Shown here: positions 16,595 to 26,085 of the stretch, piece after piece
How positions within the stretch are numbered: position 1 is the stretch's first letter
Layout: each line of letters opens with the position of its first letter
From: Actinokineospora diospyrosa
GTDB taxonomy: Bacteria > Actinomycetota > Actinomycetes > Mycobacteriales > Pseudonocardiaceae
Direction: 5' to 3'
DNA length: 64,000 bases
NCBI RefSeq assembly: GCF_024171925.1
Contig: NZ_JAMTCO010000021.1
Location: 1-64,000, forward strand
Translations under genes and position numbers: made by a program
Notes under the pieces: generated by a model
Told to the model about the DNA's origin: nothing
Databases searched by the model: none
What the model saw: the letters and a program-made list of their open reading frames with translations, nothing else

Positions 16595-17311
16595 GTGAGC
16601 GACACCGAGAACTCGGTCTCCATGTGGCCCAAGGGGGCGAGCGAGGACTACATCGCCGCCCGCGTCGAGTTGGACCGCGCCGAGCACGCCCTGCACGCCG
16701 AGGTCCACCGGCTGGCCGCGCTGCGCCGCGACCTGCCGCCGGGCCCGGTCCTCGACGACTACGCGTTCGAGGAGGGACCGCTCGACCTCGGCCTCACCGG
16801 CCCGGTCACCGAGACCGGGCTGCGCGAGGTGTTCGGCGACCGCGACACCCTCGTGGTGTACCACCTGATGTTCCACCCGGGCGAGGACGAGGTCTGCCCG
16901 ATGTGCTCGCTGTGGGTGGACGGCCTGCACGGGGTGTCGCGCCACATCCTGCAGCACGCCGCGTTCGCGGTGATCGCCAAGGCGCCGCTCGCCGAGGTCC
17001 GCCGCTGGGCGCAGCGCCGCGGCTGGGACGGCCTGCGGTTCCTGTCGAGCTTCCACAACTCCTTCAACCTCGACGTCGGCTCGGAGACCGAGACCGGCGA
17101 CCAGTTGCCCATGGTCAGCGTGTTCCGCCGCGAAGGCGACCAGGTCCGCCACTTCTACACCCAGCGCGCCAACTTCATGGACAACGCCGAGGGCGGCTTC
17201 GACCTGCTCAACCCGATCTGGCACCTGCTGGACCTGACCCCCACCGGCCGCGGCGACTGGTACGCGGGCAACTCCTACGCGGGCAGGCTGCGCGGCAACC
17301 TCGCCCCCTGA
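16595..17311 (+). CDS. DUF899 family thioredoxin-like protein with CxxC
   Basis: 238-aa protein of the DUF899/COG4312 predicted dithiol-disulfide oxidoreductase group. Typical elements are LVVYHLMFHPGEDEVCPMCS (CPMC redox motif, about residue 104), LWVDGLHGVSRHI, FNSFNLDVG-like FHNSFNLDVGSE, and the C-terminal LLDLTPTGRGDWYAGNSYAG. GTG at 16595 with GGGGAG upstream. It lies 53 bp after the hydroxylase-like gene and tail-to-tail with the thioesterase gene. In a cluster dense in sulfur enzymes, the CxxC suggests thiol/disulfide handling or protection. No substrate is known for the family. Confidence 0.85.
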   Translation: MSDTENSVSMWPKGASEDYIAARVELDRAEHALHAEVHRLAALRRDLPPGPVLDDYAFEEGPLDLGLTGPVTETGLREVFGDRDTLVVYHLMFHPGEDEVCPMCSLWVDGLHGVSRHILQHAAFAVIAKAPLAEVRRWAQRRGWDGLRFLSSFHNSFNLDVGSETETGDQLPMVSVFRREGDQVRHFYTQRANFMDNAEGGFDLLNPIWHLLDLTPTGRGDWYAGNSYAGRLRGNLAP

Positions 17312-17340
17312 GCCGTCCTGGGGCGGTACCGGCACCGGGG

Positions 17341-17754
17341 TCAGGCGTAGTCGGCGAGGGCGGCGCGCAGGTCTTCTGGCGGGTGCACCGGTTCCATCCC
17401 GCCGTCGCGGCGGCGCATGCAGGCGATGGTCTGGGTGCCGGTGGCGATGACGGAGTTGTCGCGGGTGAAGTCGAAGTCCATGGTGATCCGGTTGCCGCCG
17501 CGGGCGGCCAGGCGCATGGCCACCTCGATGGTGTCGAAGGCGAAGCACTCGGTGTAGAAGTTCATCGCGCAGGACACGGTGACCAGGGCGAGCTCACCCG
17601 AGCGCAGGGCGTCGAGGACGCCGGGGGCGTGGTCGGCCAGGAAGTGCTCGCGGCAGTGGCCTTGCCAGTGCAGGTAGTTGGTGAAGTAGACGTTGCCGAC
17701 GAGGTTGGTCTCGTCGAAGGTGACCCGGTGCCGATAGAGGTACGCCCGGGTCAC
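17341..17754 (-). CDS. tebC: Enediyne polyene thioesterase (TEBC / CalE7-SgcE10 type)
   Basis: 137-aa hotdog-fold thioesterase that releases the linear polyene from PksE. The signature FDETNLVGNVYFTNYLHWQG closely matches the E-E-T-N-L-V-G-N-V-Y block of SgcE10, CalE7 and DynE7, followed by CREHFLADHAPGVL and the beta-strands with FYTECFAFDTIEVAMRL and GNRITMDFDFTR. The length is typical (about 140-150 aa). GTG at 17754 overlaps the pksE stop (GTGA), so it is translationally coupled. Last gene of the warhead cassette. Confidence 0.96.
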   Translation of the reverse strand: MTRAYLYRHRVTFDETNLVGNVYFTNYLHWQGHCREHFLADHAPGVLDALRSGELALVTVSCAMNFYTECFAFDTIEVAMRLAARGGNRITMDFDFTRDNSVIATGTQTIACMRRRDGGMEPVHPPEDLRAALADYA

Positions 17755-20700
17755 CCCGCCCCTCCCGGCACCGCGACGGCGATGGCGTGGCCGTCCACCA
17801 GGAAGCTGCCGACCCGGGCAGCGCTGCCCGCTCGTGCGGGGTCGCCGCCGAGGGACACGCAGGTGCCGTCGACGGCGAGGATGGTGGGGTTGCCAGCGAT
17901 ACCGACCCGGCGGATGGCTTTAGCGCGGGCGCTGGACTCTTGCGGGCTCTCGCCTGTCTTGTCCCGCAACGCGTCGGCCAGCGGGTCGGGTTCCGCCGCT
18001 GGGCCTGCCACGGCGAGCCACGCCGTGTCGGTGGTGTCGAGGCGCAGCTGACCGGCGACGAGCTCGGAGCGGATCTCGATGTGTTCGGCGATCCCGCACT
18101 CGATGAGTCTGCGACTCAGGAACGGGCCGATCAGTGGCGCCGGTATCGGGGTCGTCCACGGGCGTGGACCGACGGCGCGTAGGCGAAGGTTGTCCCACCG
18201 GGCGATGTAGTCGCCACCGGGGGAGATGACGTCCACGGTGTAGGCGAACTCGTCGGCGGTGTGTCGCAGTTCCCGTGCGCGGACATAGGCCGGGCCGCGG
18301 TGGTCTTGCCACACGGTGACAGTCCCCGCGCCGATCGGCAGGACCGCCCGGTGCGGCAGACAGGCGAGCAACACGTGGATGCTGGCATCCAGCAAACCGG
18401 GATCCCCCAGGAGAAGCCGCTGCGCGTGCACCCCGGCGAACCAGTCAGAGCCGGAGGTGTCTATCCACGCGCCGACCTCGAACGCCGACAGGTAGTCGTA
18501 CCTGAGCAGCCGGGCGAAGCGTCCTGAGTGGAAGAACAGCGGTCCGTAGTAGGAGTGCGGTCCGTCGACCGCCGGTGGCAGACCGGGCGACTCGGGTGCG
18601 GGTGCCTCAGTGGCGGGGGCGATCGTCACGGTGAGCCGGGCGAGGTCGAACCGGTCGCTGTCGTCGGTGAGCCGGGCGCGAACCCGATCGCCGTCGACCA
18701 GGGTCGCGATGCGGATCTTGCGGACGTCGTCGCCGGTGATGGGCGCGGAGAGGTCGAGGTCGTGGAAGGCCCATCCGGTGCGCGAGCCGGTGGTGGCCAG
18801 CGCGGTCTGCGCGACGGCCTCCAGCCCAACTACGGCCGGGAGGACCGCGACGCCGTCGATGCGGTGTTCGGTCAGGTAGGGGTCGTCGCGCGGGGTCAGC
18901 GTCGTGTCGGCGACGACCTCCACGCCGGGGGTGACGGTCCTGGTCTCCTCCAGGAACCGCAGCAACGGCACCTCCGGTCGGGTCAATGCCAAGGTGCCCG
19001 GGTCGGGGAACCGGCCGCTGATCATCACCGTGGTGGGTGTGTCCGGGCGGGCCAGGGCGTCGAGCAGGGCGGCGGAGCCCGCGGTGGGGGAGAGGGGGAC
19101 GACCCCGCGCGCGGCGAGCCCGTCCACGACGCCCATGCGCGCGCCCATCCCGACCGCTGACCACAGTGACCACTCGACGCAGTGCGCGCGGCGGTCGGGG
19201 TGGGTGGCGGCCCAGTCGGTGAGGGTGTGCCGCAGCCAATCGTTGGCCACGCAGTACTCGGACTGCCCGGCCAACCCGACCCGCCCGATGATCGACCCGT
19301 ACGCGACCACCAGCCGCAGGTCGTCCTCGCCCGCGGCGAGCAGGTTGCGCAGCCCGTCGACCTTCGGGGACAGCACCCGCCGCAGGGTGGTGCCGTCGAC
19401 CGCCGACATCAGCCGGGGTTCGTTGACCGCGGCGCCGTGCAGGACCCCGCAGACCGGGCCGAGTTCGCGGGCGGCGGCCAGGATGCCCCGGGCGGCGCGC
19501 GGGTCGGTGATGTCGGCGCGGTGGTAGTGGGCTTGGACCTGGCGGCGGGCCGCGGCGAGCCCGTCGACCACGCCCGGGTCGGTCGCGTGGCGGCGTCCGG
19601 TGAACAGCAGGACGCAGCCGCTGCGATGGGCGAGTGCGATCGCCGTATGCGCGGTGATCCCCGTGACGCCGCCGGTCACCACACACACCTCGCCCGCGCC
19701 TATAGGCAACGGACCAGAGGCACTGTGAGGGTGCAGCGTGGTCTCGAGATGCTCGACCGACCCGCCAGCGCGTACCCACAACTCCTGATGGCCACTACCG
19801 GCGATCAACGCCGGATCGACGTCGGTAGCGTCAACGGGTACCTGGACGACCGTCGTCGCCACCTCTGTCAGCTCTGACTGCGCGCTACGACCTACCGCCG
19901 CCGCGGCGGGGTGACCGTGGTGGACCACGACCACCACAGCTGGTTGCCGTTTCCCGATCTCGTTGAGCAGCGCCGCAACCTCATCGGGTCCGGCATCCGG
20001 CGGCAGGTACGCCGCCAAGCCGGTACGGCCGGGCGAGCTCACCAGGGCTGCCCGCAGCCAGTGGTCCTCGGGAGCCCACCACGTCCAGTCGACCGCCCCG
20101 GCCGCGCGCCGCGGCACCCCGGGGACCCAGTGGTGGGTGAATGCCCGCACCCAGTCTTCGACCCCGCGCAGCCCGGTCTCGGAGTGCGCGTCGGCGTACT
20201 CCAACTCCGCGAGCACCTCCGCGGCCTCCCCGACGGTCGCGTCGGCGAAGGCGGGGAACGTCTGCGGTGTCTTGCGGCCCAGGTCGGCGGCGACCCGGGT
20301 GACCAGGGTGACGATCCGCAGCGAGCTCAGGTGCAGGTCGCGCGAGAGCGAGGTGCCGTCGGTGATCCCGGCCAGGTCCAGTTCGCACTCGTCGGCCAGC
20401 CGGGTCCGCAGGGCCAGCAGCGGGTCCGCACCGGTGGCGGGCGCGGCGACGGGGGCCGGTTCCCGCCGTGCGGCGGTCGGGGTGATGTCGTCGTCGGCCT
20501 CGCACGGGTTGCGCAGGAAGGACATCGGCGTGCCGGGCGGCAGGAACCGGTTCGAGCGGCGGGCGAACCACGGCCCCGCGGACACCGCGCCGGAGGCGAT
20601 GAGCGTGGCGGTGGCGATGGCGTGCGTGCGGGCCGAGCCGCCGCAGTCGAGCGTCACCACCGCGACACCGGGGGCGCAGTCGGCGGCCAGACCGCTCAGC

Positions 20701-23150
20701 GTGCGACCGGGGCCGACCTCGACGAGCAGGCCCACCCGGGCCGCGAGGTCGGTGACGGCCGCGCGGAAGCGGACCGGCTCGGTGAGTTGCGTGAGCAGCA
20801 CCTCGGCCAAGTTGGCGTCCGCCAGCGGGCCGCCGGTGACCGTAGACGTCACGGCCCCACGCGGGCGCGCGAACTCGACCCCGGCCAGGACGGCCCGCAT
20901 GGGCTCGCGCGCGGGCACCATCGCGGGACTGTGGAAGGCGTGTGACACCGCCAAAGCAGTGGCGCCGACCCCGGCGGCGGTGGCCCGGTCGATGACCGCG
21001 GCGACCTCGTCGGCCGGTCCGCCCACCGAGGTCCGGCGAGGGCTGTTGTCGCAGGCCAGCACCACCGAGGTGCCCGCGGTGAGGGCGGCGACATCCTCAG
21101 CGGGGACGTCGAGCGCGGCCATGGTCGTCGCCGGGAGGCCGTGCTCGGCCATTACCCGGCCGCGGGCGGCGGCCAGTCCCAGCGCGGCGGCGGGGTCGAG
21201 CGCGCCCGCCCAGACCAGCGCGCTGATCTCCCCGAGGCTGTGCCCGACCGCGCCGACCGCCTCGCACCCCAGGTGCGCTAGCCAGGCCAGGCCCGCCAGC
21301 GACTGCCGCACGATGGCAGGCTGCGCCGCCGCGGTGTCGGTGTCACCGGCCCGGATCGCCGCGGTCGCCGCCGGGACGTCGAGCCCCGCGGCCCACGCGG
21401 ACAGGTCGGGGCGCACCGGGGCCGCCTGGCCGGGGAAGATCAGGCCGACGGCGGGAGCGGGACCTTGGGCCAGGGTGAACCCGGCCTTGGCGGCCACCGT
21501 CAACGACCCGTCCCAGGTGTCCAACCGGGTCGCGGCCGCCACCGCCGCCGAGGCGAGCTCGGCGGGCCTGGACGCGACCAACGCGCACCGCACCGGTGCG
21601 TCGGTGCCGCTGCTGGCGGCCACATCGTGCAGTTCCGCCGCGCTCAGGCCCGCGAACCAGTCCGATAGAGACCGCAGCCGCTCCGCCAGCCCGGTAGCGC
21701 TATCGGCCCCGAGCACCACGATGTCGTACCGAGGTGCTGGCCACGCGACCGGTTCCACCGCTGCCATCGCCGGTGAGTCGCTACCGACCACGATGTGGGA
21801 GTTGATGCCGCCGAACCCGAGCGCCGACACCGACGCCATGCGGATCTTGGCCTCCCACGGCTCCGGCGCGGTCAGCGTCCGCAGCGGGGTGCCGGGGGAG
21901 CGCAACAGGGGGTGCGGGTCGACGCACCCCGTCGTGGGCGGCAGCACTCCCGAGTGGACGGCCAGGATCGCCTTGATCAACCCGGCCACGCCCGCGGCCG
22001 CCTTGGTGTGACCGATGTTCGCCTTCACCGAACCCAGCGCCGCCCGGGGGCTCCCCATCCCGCGCAGCCCGGACAGCGCCGTCAACTCCGCCTCGTCGCC
22101 GACCGAGGTCCCGGTGCCGTGCCCCTCTATAAAGTCCACAGTGGAGGGATCAACGCCCGCCATCCGGTACGCCAGGTCCATCGCCCGCCGCTGCCCGGCC
22201 GCCGACGGCCGGGTCAACCCACCCGCGCCGTCGGCGGAGATGCCCCAGCCCACCAGTTCGGCGCGCACCGGCATGCCCCGGCGACGCGCCTCGTCCACAG
22301 TGGTCAGCAGCAGCACACCGCAGCCCTCGCCGGGCAGGAACCCGGTCGGGTCGGCGTCGTAGACCCGCATCTCGTCCACGCCGAGCACCCCGACCCGGGC
22401 GAACCCGACCAGCTCCAGCGGATCGATGCTCAGGTCGACCCCGCCCGCCAACGCGAACCGCAACTCACCCGCAGCGACCGCGCGGGCCGCGTGGATCACC
22501 GCGAGCAGGCTCGATGAGCACGCCCCGTCCACGGTGTACCCGCCGCCGCGCAGGTCGAAGTGGTTGCCGACCCGGCCTGCGATGGTGTTGGCCAACGCGC
22601 CCGCCAGGGTCTCGTCGGTCGGCTCGGGGAAGCGGCCCTTGACCTCGGACTCCAACTCGGCGAGCACCACGGCGGCGAGGTCGTCGGGCACCGCGCCCTT
22701 GCGCAGCGCGGCCGCCGCGGCCCGCGCCACGAACGGCCACCGGGTGCGCAACTGCGCGGCGCGGCTGAACTCCCCGCCCAGCGAGTTGCCCAGCACCACA
22801 CCGACCTGCTCGCGCGGCAGCGTGTCGGCGTCGGGCACGCCCGCGTCGGCCAGCGCCTCGGCCGCGGTCTGCAGCGCCAGCCAGTGCGTGTGGTCGACCG
22901 CGCGGTGCACCCCGACCGGGACTCGGAACGCGCCCCGGTCGAACTCCCAGTCCCGCAACACCCCGGCGTGGGTCACGTAGGTGCGGTCCGGGTCGGCGCG
23001 TTCGCCCAGGTAGGCCGGGGACAGCCGGGCCGGGGGGATTCGGCGGAACGCCCGCCGACCGGTCAGCACGGCCTGCCACAGCTCGCTCGGGGCGTGCGCG
23101 TCGGGGTAGTGGCAGGCCATGCCGACGACGGCGATCCCCGGTCCGCTCAC
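17751..23150 (-). CDS. pksE: Enediyne polyketide synthase PksE (iterative type I)
   Basis: 1799-aa iterative PKS that makes the conjugated polyene precursor of the enediyne core. KS: residues 1-450 with Cys211 in DGACSSS, His344 in EGHGTGT and His381 in NIGHTKAAAG. AT: about 545-840 with GHSLGE (Ser638) and SHAFHS. ACP: about 905-985 with LHLSSLRIV (Ser942/943 carries the phosphopantetheine). KR: about 1150-1370 with VVTGGVTGITAHTA and YGSIIGRVGLAGQSEY. DH: about 1415-1650 with His1430 in LTEHRIDGVAVLP and GDPGLLDASIHV. C-terminal PPT-like tail: about 1672-1799 with GESPQESSARAKAIRR. This order is diagnostic for PksE. It is slightly shorter than the usual 1900 aa because the tail is short. 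The GTG at 23150 overlaps the unbU stop. Confidence 0.97.
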   Translation of the reverse strand: MSGPGIAVVGMACHYPDAHAPSELWQAVLTGRRAFRRIPPARLSPAYLGERADPDRTYVTHAGVLRDWEFDRGAFRVPVGVHRAVDHTHWLALQTAAEALADAGVPDADTLPREQVGVVLGNSLGGEFSRAAQLRTRWPFVARAAAAALRKGAVPDDLAAVVLAELESEVKGRFPEPTDETLAGALANTIAGRVGNHFDLRGGGYTVDGACSSSLLAVIHAARAVAAGELRFALAGGVDLSIDPLELVGFARVGVLGVDEMRVYDADPTGFLPGEGCGVLLLTTVDEARRRGMPVRAELVGWGISADGAGGLTRPSAAGQRRAMDLAYRMAGVDPSTVDFIEGHGTGTSVGDEAELTALSGLRGMGSPRAALGSVKANIGHTKAAAGVAGLIKAILAVHSGVLPPTTGCVDPHPLLRSPGTPLRTLTAPEPWEAKIRMASVSALGFGGINSHIVVGSDSPAMAAVEPVAWPAPRYDIVVLGADSATGLAERLRSLSDWFAGLSAAELHDVAASSGTDAPVRCALVASRPAELASAAVAAATRLDTWDGSLTVAAKAGFTLAQGPAPAVGLIFPGQAAPVRPDLSAWAAGLDVPAATAAIRAGDTDTAAAQPAIVRQSLAGLAWLAHLGCEAVGAVGHSLGEISALVWAGALDPAAALGLAAARGRVMAEHGLPATTMAALDVPAEDVAALTAGTSVVLACDNSPRRTSVGGPADEVAAVIDRATAAGVGATALAVSHAFHSPAMVPAREPMRAVLAGVEFARPRGAVTSTVTGGPLADANLAEVLLTQLTEPVRFRAAVTDLAARVGLLVEVGPGRTLSGLAADCAPGVAVVTLDCGGSARTHAIATATLIASGAVSAGPWFARRSNRFLPPGTPMSFLRNPCEADDDITPTAARREPAPVAAPATGADPLLALRTRLADECELDLAGITDGTSLSRDLHLSSLRIVTLVTRVAADLGRKTPQTFPAFADATVGEAAEVLAELEYADAHSETGLRGVEDWVRAFTHHWVPGVPRRAAGAVDWTWWAPEDHWLRAALVSSPGRTGLAAYLPPDAGPDEVAALLNEIGKRQPAVVVVVHHGHPAAAAVGRSAQSELTEVATTVVQVPVDATDVDPALIAGSGHQELWVRAGGSVEHLETTLHPHSASGPLPIGAGEVCVVTGGVTGITAHTAIALAHRSGCVLLFTGRRHATDPGVVDGLAAARRQVQAHYHRADITDPRAARGILAAARELGPVCGVLHGAAVNEPRLMSAVDGTTLRRVLSPKVDGLRNLLAAGEDDLRLVVAYGSIIGRVGLAGQSEYCVANDWLRHTLTDWAATHPDRRAHCVEWSLWSAVGMGARMGVVDGLAARGVVPLSPTAGSAALLDALARPDTPTTVMISGRFPDPGTLALTRPEVPLLRFLEETRTVTPGVEVVADTTLTPRDDPYLTEHRIDGVAVLPAVVGLEAVAQTALATTGSRTGWAFHDLDLSAPITGDDVRKIRIATLVDGDRVRARLTDDSDRFDLARLTVTIAPATEAPAPESPGLPPAVDGPHSYYGPLFFHSGRFARLLRYDYLSAFEVGAWIDTSGSDWFAGVHAQRLLLGDPGLLDASIHVLLACLPHRAVLPIGAGTVTVWQDHRGPAYVRARELRHTADEFAYTVDVISPGGDYIARWDNLRLRAVGPRPWTTPIPAPLIGPFLSRRLIECGIAEHIEIRSELVAGQLRLDTTDTAWLAVAGPAAEPDPLADALRDKTGESPQESSARAKAIRRVGIAGNPTILAVDGTCVSLGGDPARAGSAARVGSFLVDGHAIAVAVPGGAG

Positions 23151-24109
23151 GCCGGTACCCGACCCCGGGCGCGGGCGACGAGCAGGACGCCGCCGCGCAG
23201 CAGGCAGGTGATCACCAGGGCGAAGAACAGGCCGAAGACGATCCCGGAGCACACCAGGACCCCGTAGACCGCCGCGGTGGTGAGGCCGAACAGGACTTGA
23301 CCGCGCTTGCTGGTCGGGGTGGACCCGGGGTCGGTGATCATGTAGTTGGTGAACAGGATGAACGCCACCCCCGTCATCGGCAGCAGGGCACCGACCAGGG
23401 CGTGGTCGAACAGCAGCCACCGCACCAGCGCCTGCAGGACGAACCCGCCGACCCAGGCCGTGATCAGCGGGATCTTCTTGGTCAGCCCGGCGTTGAGCAT
23501 CGTGCCCAGCATCAGGATGCCCACCGGGATCAGCCAGGACAGGGTGCCGTGCAACCAGTTGGTGAAGTGGTAGGGCGGGGCGATGCCGACCCAGTCGAAC
23601 AGCACCAATGTGACCGCGATGCCGGTGTTCGACGGGTTGAGGACGTGCCGGAGCTTGCCCTTGATCCGCAGCCGCACCACGTACTTGCTGGCGTTGCTCA
23701 CCACTACCGCGAACAGGTAGGGCCAGAGCGTGGAGTTCCCGTAGAGCAGCATCGCGCACGCCAACGCCCCGATGTGGGCCGGCAGCAGGAACACCCCCAG
23801 CGCGCGCGGGCTCCCGGCGTAGTCGGGTCGCCGGTCGTGCGCCCACGCGTCGAGGGTCTCCATGCCCAGCGCGCTGGCGTAGCCGACCAGCAGGCAGACG
23901 ATCGGGGTGATCGGCGCCTGCTCGAACCCGAACAGGGTGTGGCCCAGGATGGTGAACGCCGTGATCGACATGGCGAACCGCTGCAGCGCCAACACCCTCG
24001 GGTCGCGCTTGGGCTTGTCCGCGACCGCGGTGGGCTCGGCGGTCCCGGTGTCGACCGGGTGCGCGCCGTTGGGGTGGACCAGGGTCGGCTTGGTGATGTC
24101 GGTGGTCAT
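23147..24109 (-). CDS. unbU: UnbU-like enediyne-cassette integral membrane protein
   Basis: 320-aa polytopic membrane protein (about eight hydrophobic helices) of the UnbU group conserved in enediyne clusters, distantly related to RnfD/NqrB-type proteins. Characteristic stretches are VVVSNASKYVVRLR, KLRHVLNPSNTGIAVTL and FTNYMITDPGSTPTSKRGQ, which resemble the flavin-site region of RnfD (NPS-TGI, D-P-x-S-x-P). The N-terminal 35 residues are hydrophilic. ATG at 24109 overlaps the unbV stop, and its stop overlaps pksE. Exact function is undefined in all enediyne clusters. A redox or maturation role is inferred from the RnfD resemblance. Confidence 0.94.
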   Translation of the reverse strand: MTTDITKPTLVHPNGAHPVDTGTAEPTAVADKPKRDPRVLALQRFAMSITAFTILGHTLFGFEQAPITPIVCLLVGYASALGMETLDAWAHDRRPDYAGSPRALGVFLLPAHIGALACAMLLYGNSTLWPYLFAVVVSNASKYVVRLRIKGKLRHVLNPSNTGIAVTLVLFDWVGIAPPYHFTNWLHGTLSWLIPVGILMLGTMLNAGLTKKIPLITAWVGGFVLQALVRWLLFDHALVGALLPMTGVAFILFTNYMITDPGSTPTSKRGQVLFGLTTAAVYGVLVCSGIVFGLFFALVITCLLRGGVLLVARARGRVPA

Positions 24110-26004
24110 CGGGTCGCCACCTCTCCGTTGGGCTGCAGCACGATCCGGTGGTGGCCGCGGGTGAGTTCAACTGGGGCCCGGTGCAGGCCCGCGGCGTCGC
24201 GCCAGGTCACCTCCGCGGTGACCGGGCCGGTGCGCGGCAGCGCGACGTGCAGCTGCGCCCCGGAGGCACCCGCGTGCCCGTTGGCCGGGTACAGCTGCGA
24301 CTTCTGCGCGGGCACCCCGGCGGTGGCGGGCACCTCGACCTGGACGCCGATCGCCGCCCGGCCACCGGGGAAGACGAACTCGACGTCGGCAGCCGGTGGC
24401 GCGCCCGTCGCGGTGTTGAGCAGCAGCGTCGAGTCGGCGAACTGGTTGGCCACCACCATGTCGAGCAGCCCGTCGCCGTTGACGTCACCGAGGGCGAAAC
24501 CGCGCGAGGGCGCGGGTTGGGTCATCGCCAGCCGCCCGGCGAGGTCGACGTAGCGGTCGTCCGGTCCGTCCACCCAGAACCGGTTCGCGTCGCGCGCGCC
24601 GGACAGGTCGTCGCCCGGCCCGAAGTTCGGCCAGGACCCCGGGTACTTCAGCAGTTCGGCGTTGCCCATGGCCAGTTCCTGCAGCAGCACCCACCGGTCC
24701 CGGTCGGGCTCGCCCAGGACGAACCCGGTGGCCTGGGTGAGCTCGTCGGTGCCGTCGTTGTCGAAGTCGCCCGCCTTGATGTCCCACGACCAGCCGCTGC
24801 GCGCGATGCCGCGGCGCTGGCTGTGCTCGGTGTAGGGGGCGGTCCCGGCGCGCAGGTCCTCGACCGTCCCGTTCGGGACGAACAGCAGGTTGCTCTCGTG
24901 CAGGCCGTAGTTCTCGGTGATGTTGCTGACCGCGATGTCGGGCAGGCCGCCGCCGCCGGGGTAGCTGAAGGTGACGCCCATGCCCTTGAACGAGTCGTGG
25001 CCCAGCACCTGCGACTTGGGGGTGAGCAGGTCACGCGAGCCGTCGGCTACCGTGAACCGGACCTTGCCCGGGGTGGACCGGTTGACCAGCAACGTGTCCG
25101 GACCGAAGTCGTTGGCCAGGTACATCGACGGCAGCCCGTCACCGGTGAGGTCCTGCAGGCCCACCGCGAGCACCCAACCGCCCATCGCGTCGGCGGGCAG
25201 GTCCGCGCTGACGTCGGTGATCCGCGGCTTCTCCCCGGGCACACCGGTCGGCTTGGTCAGCAGCACCCGGCTCGGGCCCGCGTTCCCCGCGTCGCCCATG
25301 CCGTCCTGCATCGCCATGCGCTCGTCGTCGGCCGCGTCCGGGTCGAGGACCTTGGCGCCGTCGGGGAAGTAGTTGCCCACCACGATGTCCAGGTCGCCGG
25401 ACCCGTCGAGGTCGCCGACGTTGAGCGCGGTCGTGTTCCACACCTGCATCGGCTCGACCAGTTCCGCGCCGCGGAAGTGCGCGGCGGCGGGCCGCTGCCC
25501 GGGGACGGCCTGGTTGAGGAACAGCACGGGGGAGCGGCCCCAGTAGTAGACGATGATGTCGGTGGCGCCGTCGGCGTTGATGTCGGCCGGGACGCAGCCC
25601 ATCGGCGCCATCGTCGAGTCGTAGCGGTCCGGGCGCAGTTCGAACGCCGGGTACTGCTCGCCGCCGGACTCGGGCACCGGCGACACCCGCACCGAGTCGT
25701 CGCGCGGGTCGACCAGGCACAGGTCACCGGGGCGGCCCAGGCCGCGCAGGTCGGTCAGCGCCACCGCGGCGCCCACCGCCGAGATCCAGGACTGGATGCC
25801 GACCAGGCCGGGCTGCACCCGGCGCACGTACCGGGCCTCGGCGGGGGCGGAGTTGACGGTGATCTGGCGGAACCCGAAGCGGCCTGCCAGGGTGTCTTGC
25901 TCGGCCTGGCTGGTCTCGGGCAGCGCCGTGACCAGCCCCGCGGCCGCGCACAGGGCGACCGCGACGACGGCGCTCGAGGAGCGCCGGATAGTTCCGGACG
26001 GCAT
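24106..26004 (-). CDS. unbV: UnbV-like secreted FG-GAP/ASPIC protein
   Basis: 632-aa protein with a clear signal peptide (RRSS followed by AVVAVALCAAAGLVTAL, cleavage near residue 33). It carries several FG-GAP/integrin-type calcium-binding repeats (DINADGATDIIVYYW, DLDGSGDLDIVVGNYF, DVNGDGLLDMVVANQF) and a C-terminal ASPIC/UnbV domain (about residues 530-632). Orthologues (UnbV, SgcE4, CalT3 class) are found in enediyne cassettes. Extracellular location is predicted. ATG at 26004 with GAGAGG upstream. It is separated from unbL by 81 bp, the only junction in the cassette that is not an overlap. Biochemical function unknown for the family. Confidence 0.95.
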   Translation of the reverse strand: MPSGTIRRSSSAVVAVALCAAAGLVTALPETSQAEQDTLAGRFGFRQITVNSAPAEARYVRRVQPGLVGIQSWISAVGAAVALTDLRGLGRPGDLCLVDPRDDSVRVSPVPESGGEQYPAFELRPDRYDSTMAPMGCVPADINADGATDIIVYYWGRSPVLFLNQAVPGQRPAAAHFRGAELVEPMQVWNTTALNVGDLDGSGDLDIVVGNYFPDGAKVLDPDAADDERMAMQDGMGDAGNAGPSRVLLTKPTGVPGEKPRITDVSADLPADAMGGWVLAVGLQDLTGDGLPSMYLANDFGPDTLLVNRSTPGKVRFTVADGSRDLLTPKSQVLGHDSFKGMGVTFSYPGGGGLPDIAVSNITENYGLHESNLLFVPNGTVEDLRAGTAPYTEHSQRRGIARSGWSWDIKAGDFDNDGTDELTQATGFVLGEPDRDRWVLLQELAMGNAELLKYPGSWPNFGPGDDLSGARDANRFWVDGPDDRYVDLAGRLAMTQPAPSRGFALGDVNGDGLLDMVVANQFADSTLLLNTATGAPPAADVEFVFPGGRAAIGVQVEVPATAGVPAQKSQLYPANGHAGASGAQLHVALPRTGPVTAEVTWRDAAGLHRAPVELTRGHHRIVLQPNGEVATR

Positions 26005-26085
26005 GGCAACCTCTCGGGATCGGTCGCGCTCGGATCGGCGACCGGGTGGCGGGTGGTGGTCCGGCTGGATCGGGGTCCGCCCGGA

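Noticed and set aside
23151-24170. Extension of the pksE frame upstream to about 24170
   Set aside because: That part is an out-of-frame reading of unbU; the GTG at 23150 overlaps the unbU stop and begins the normal KS N-terminus.
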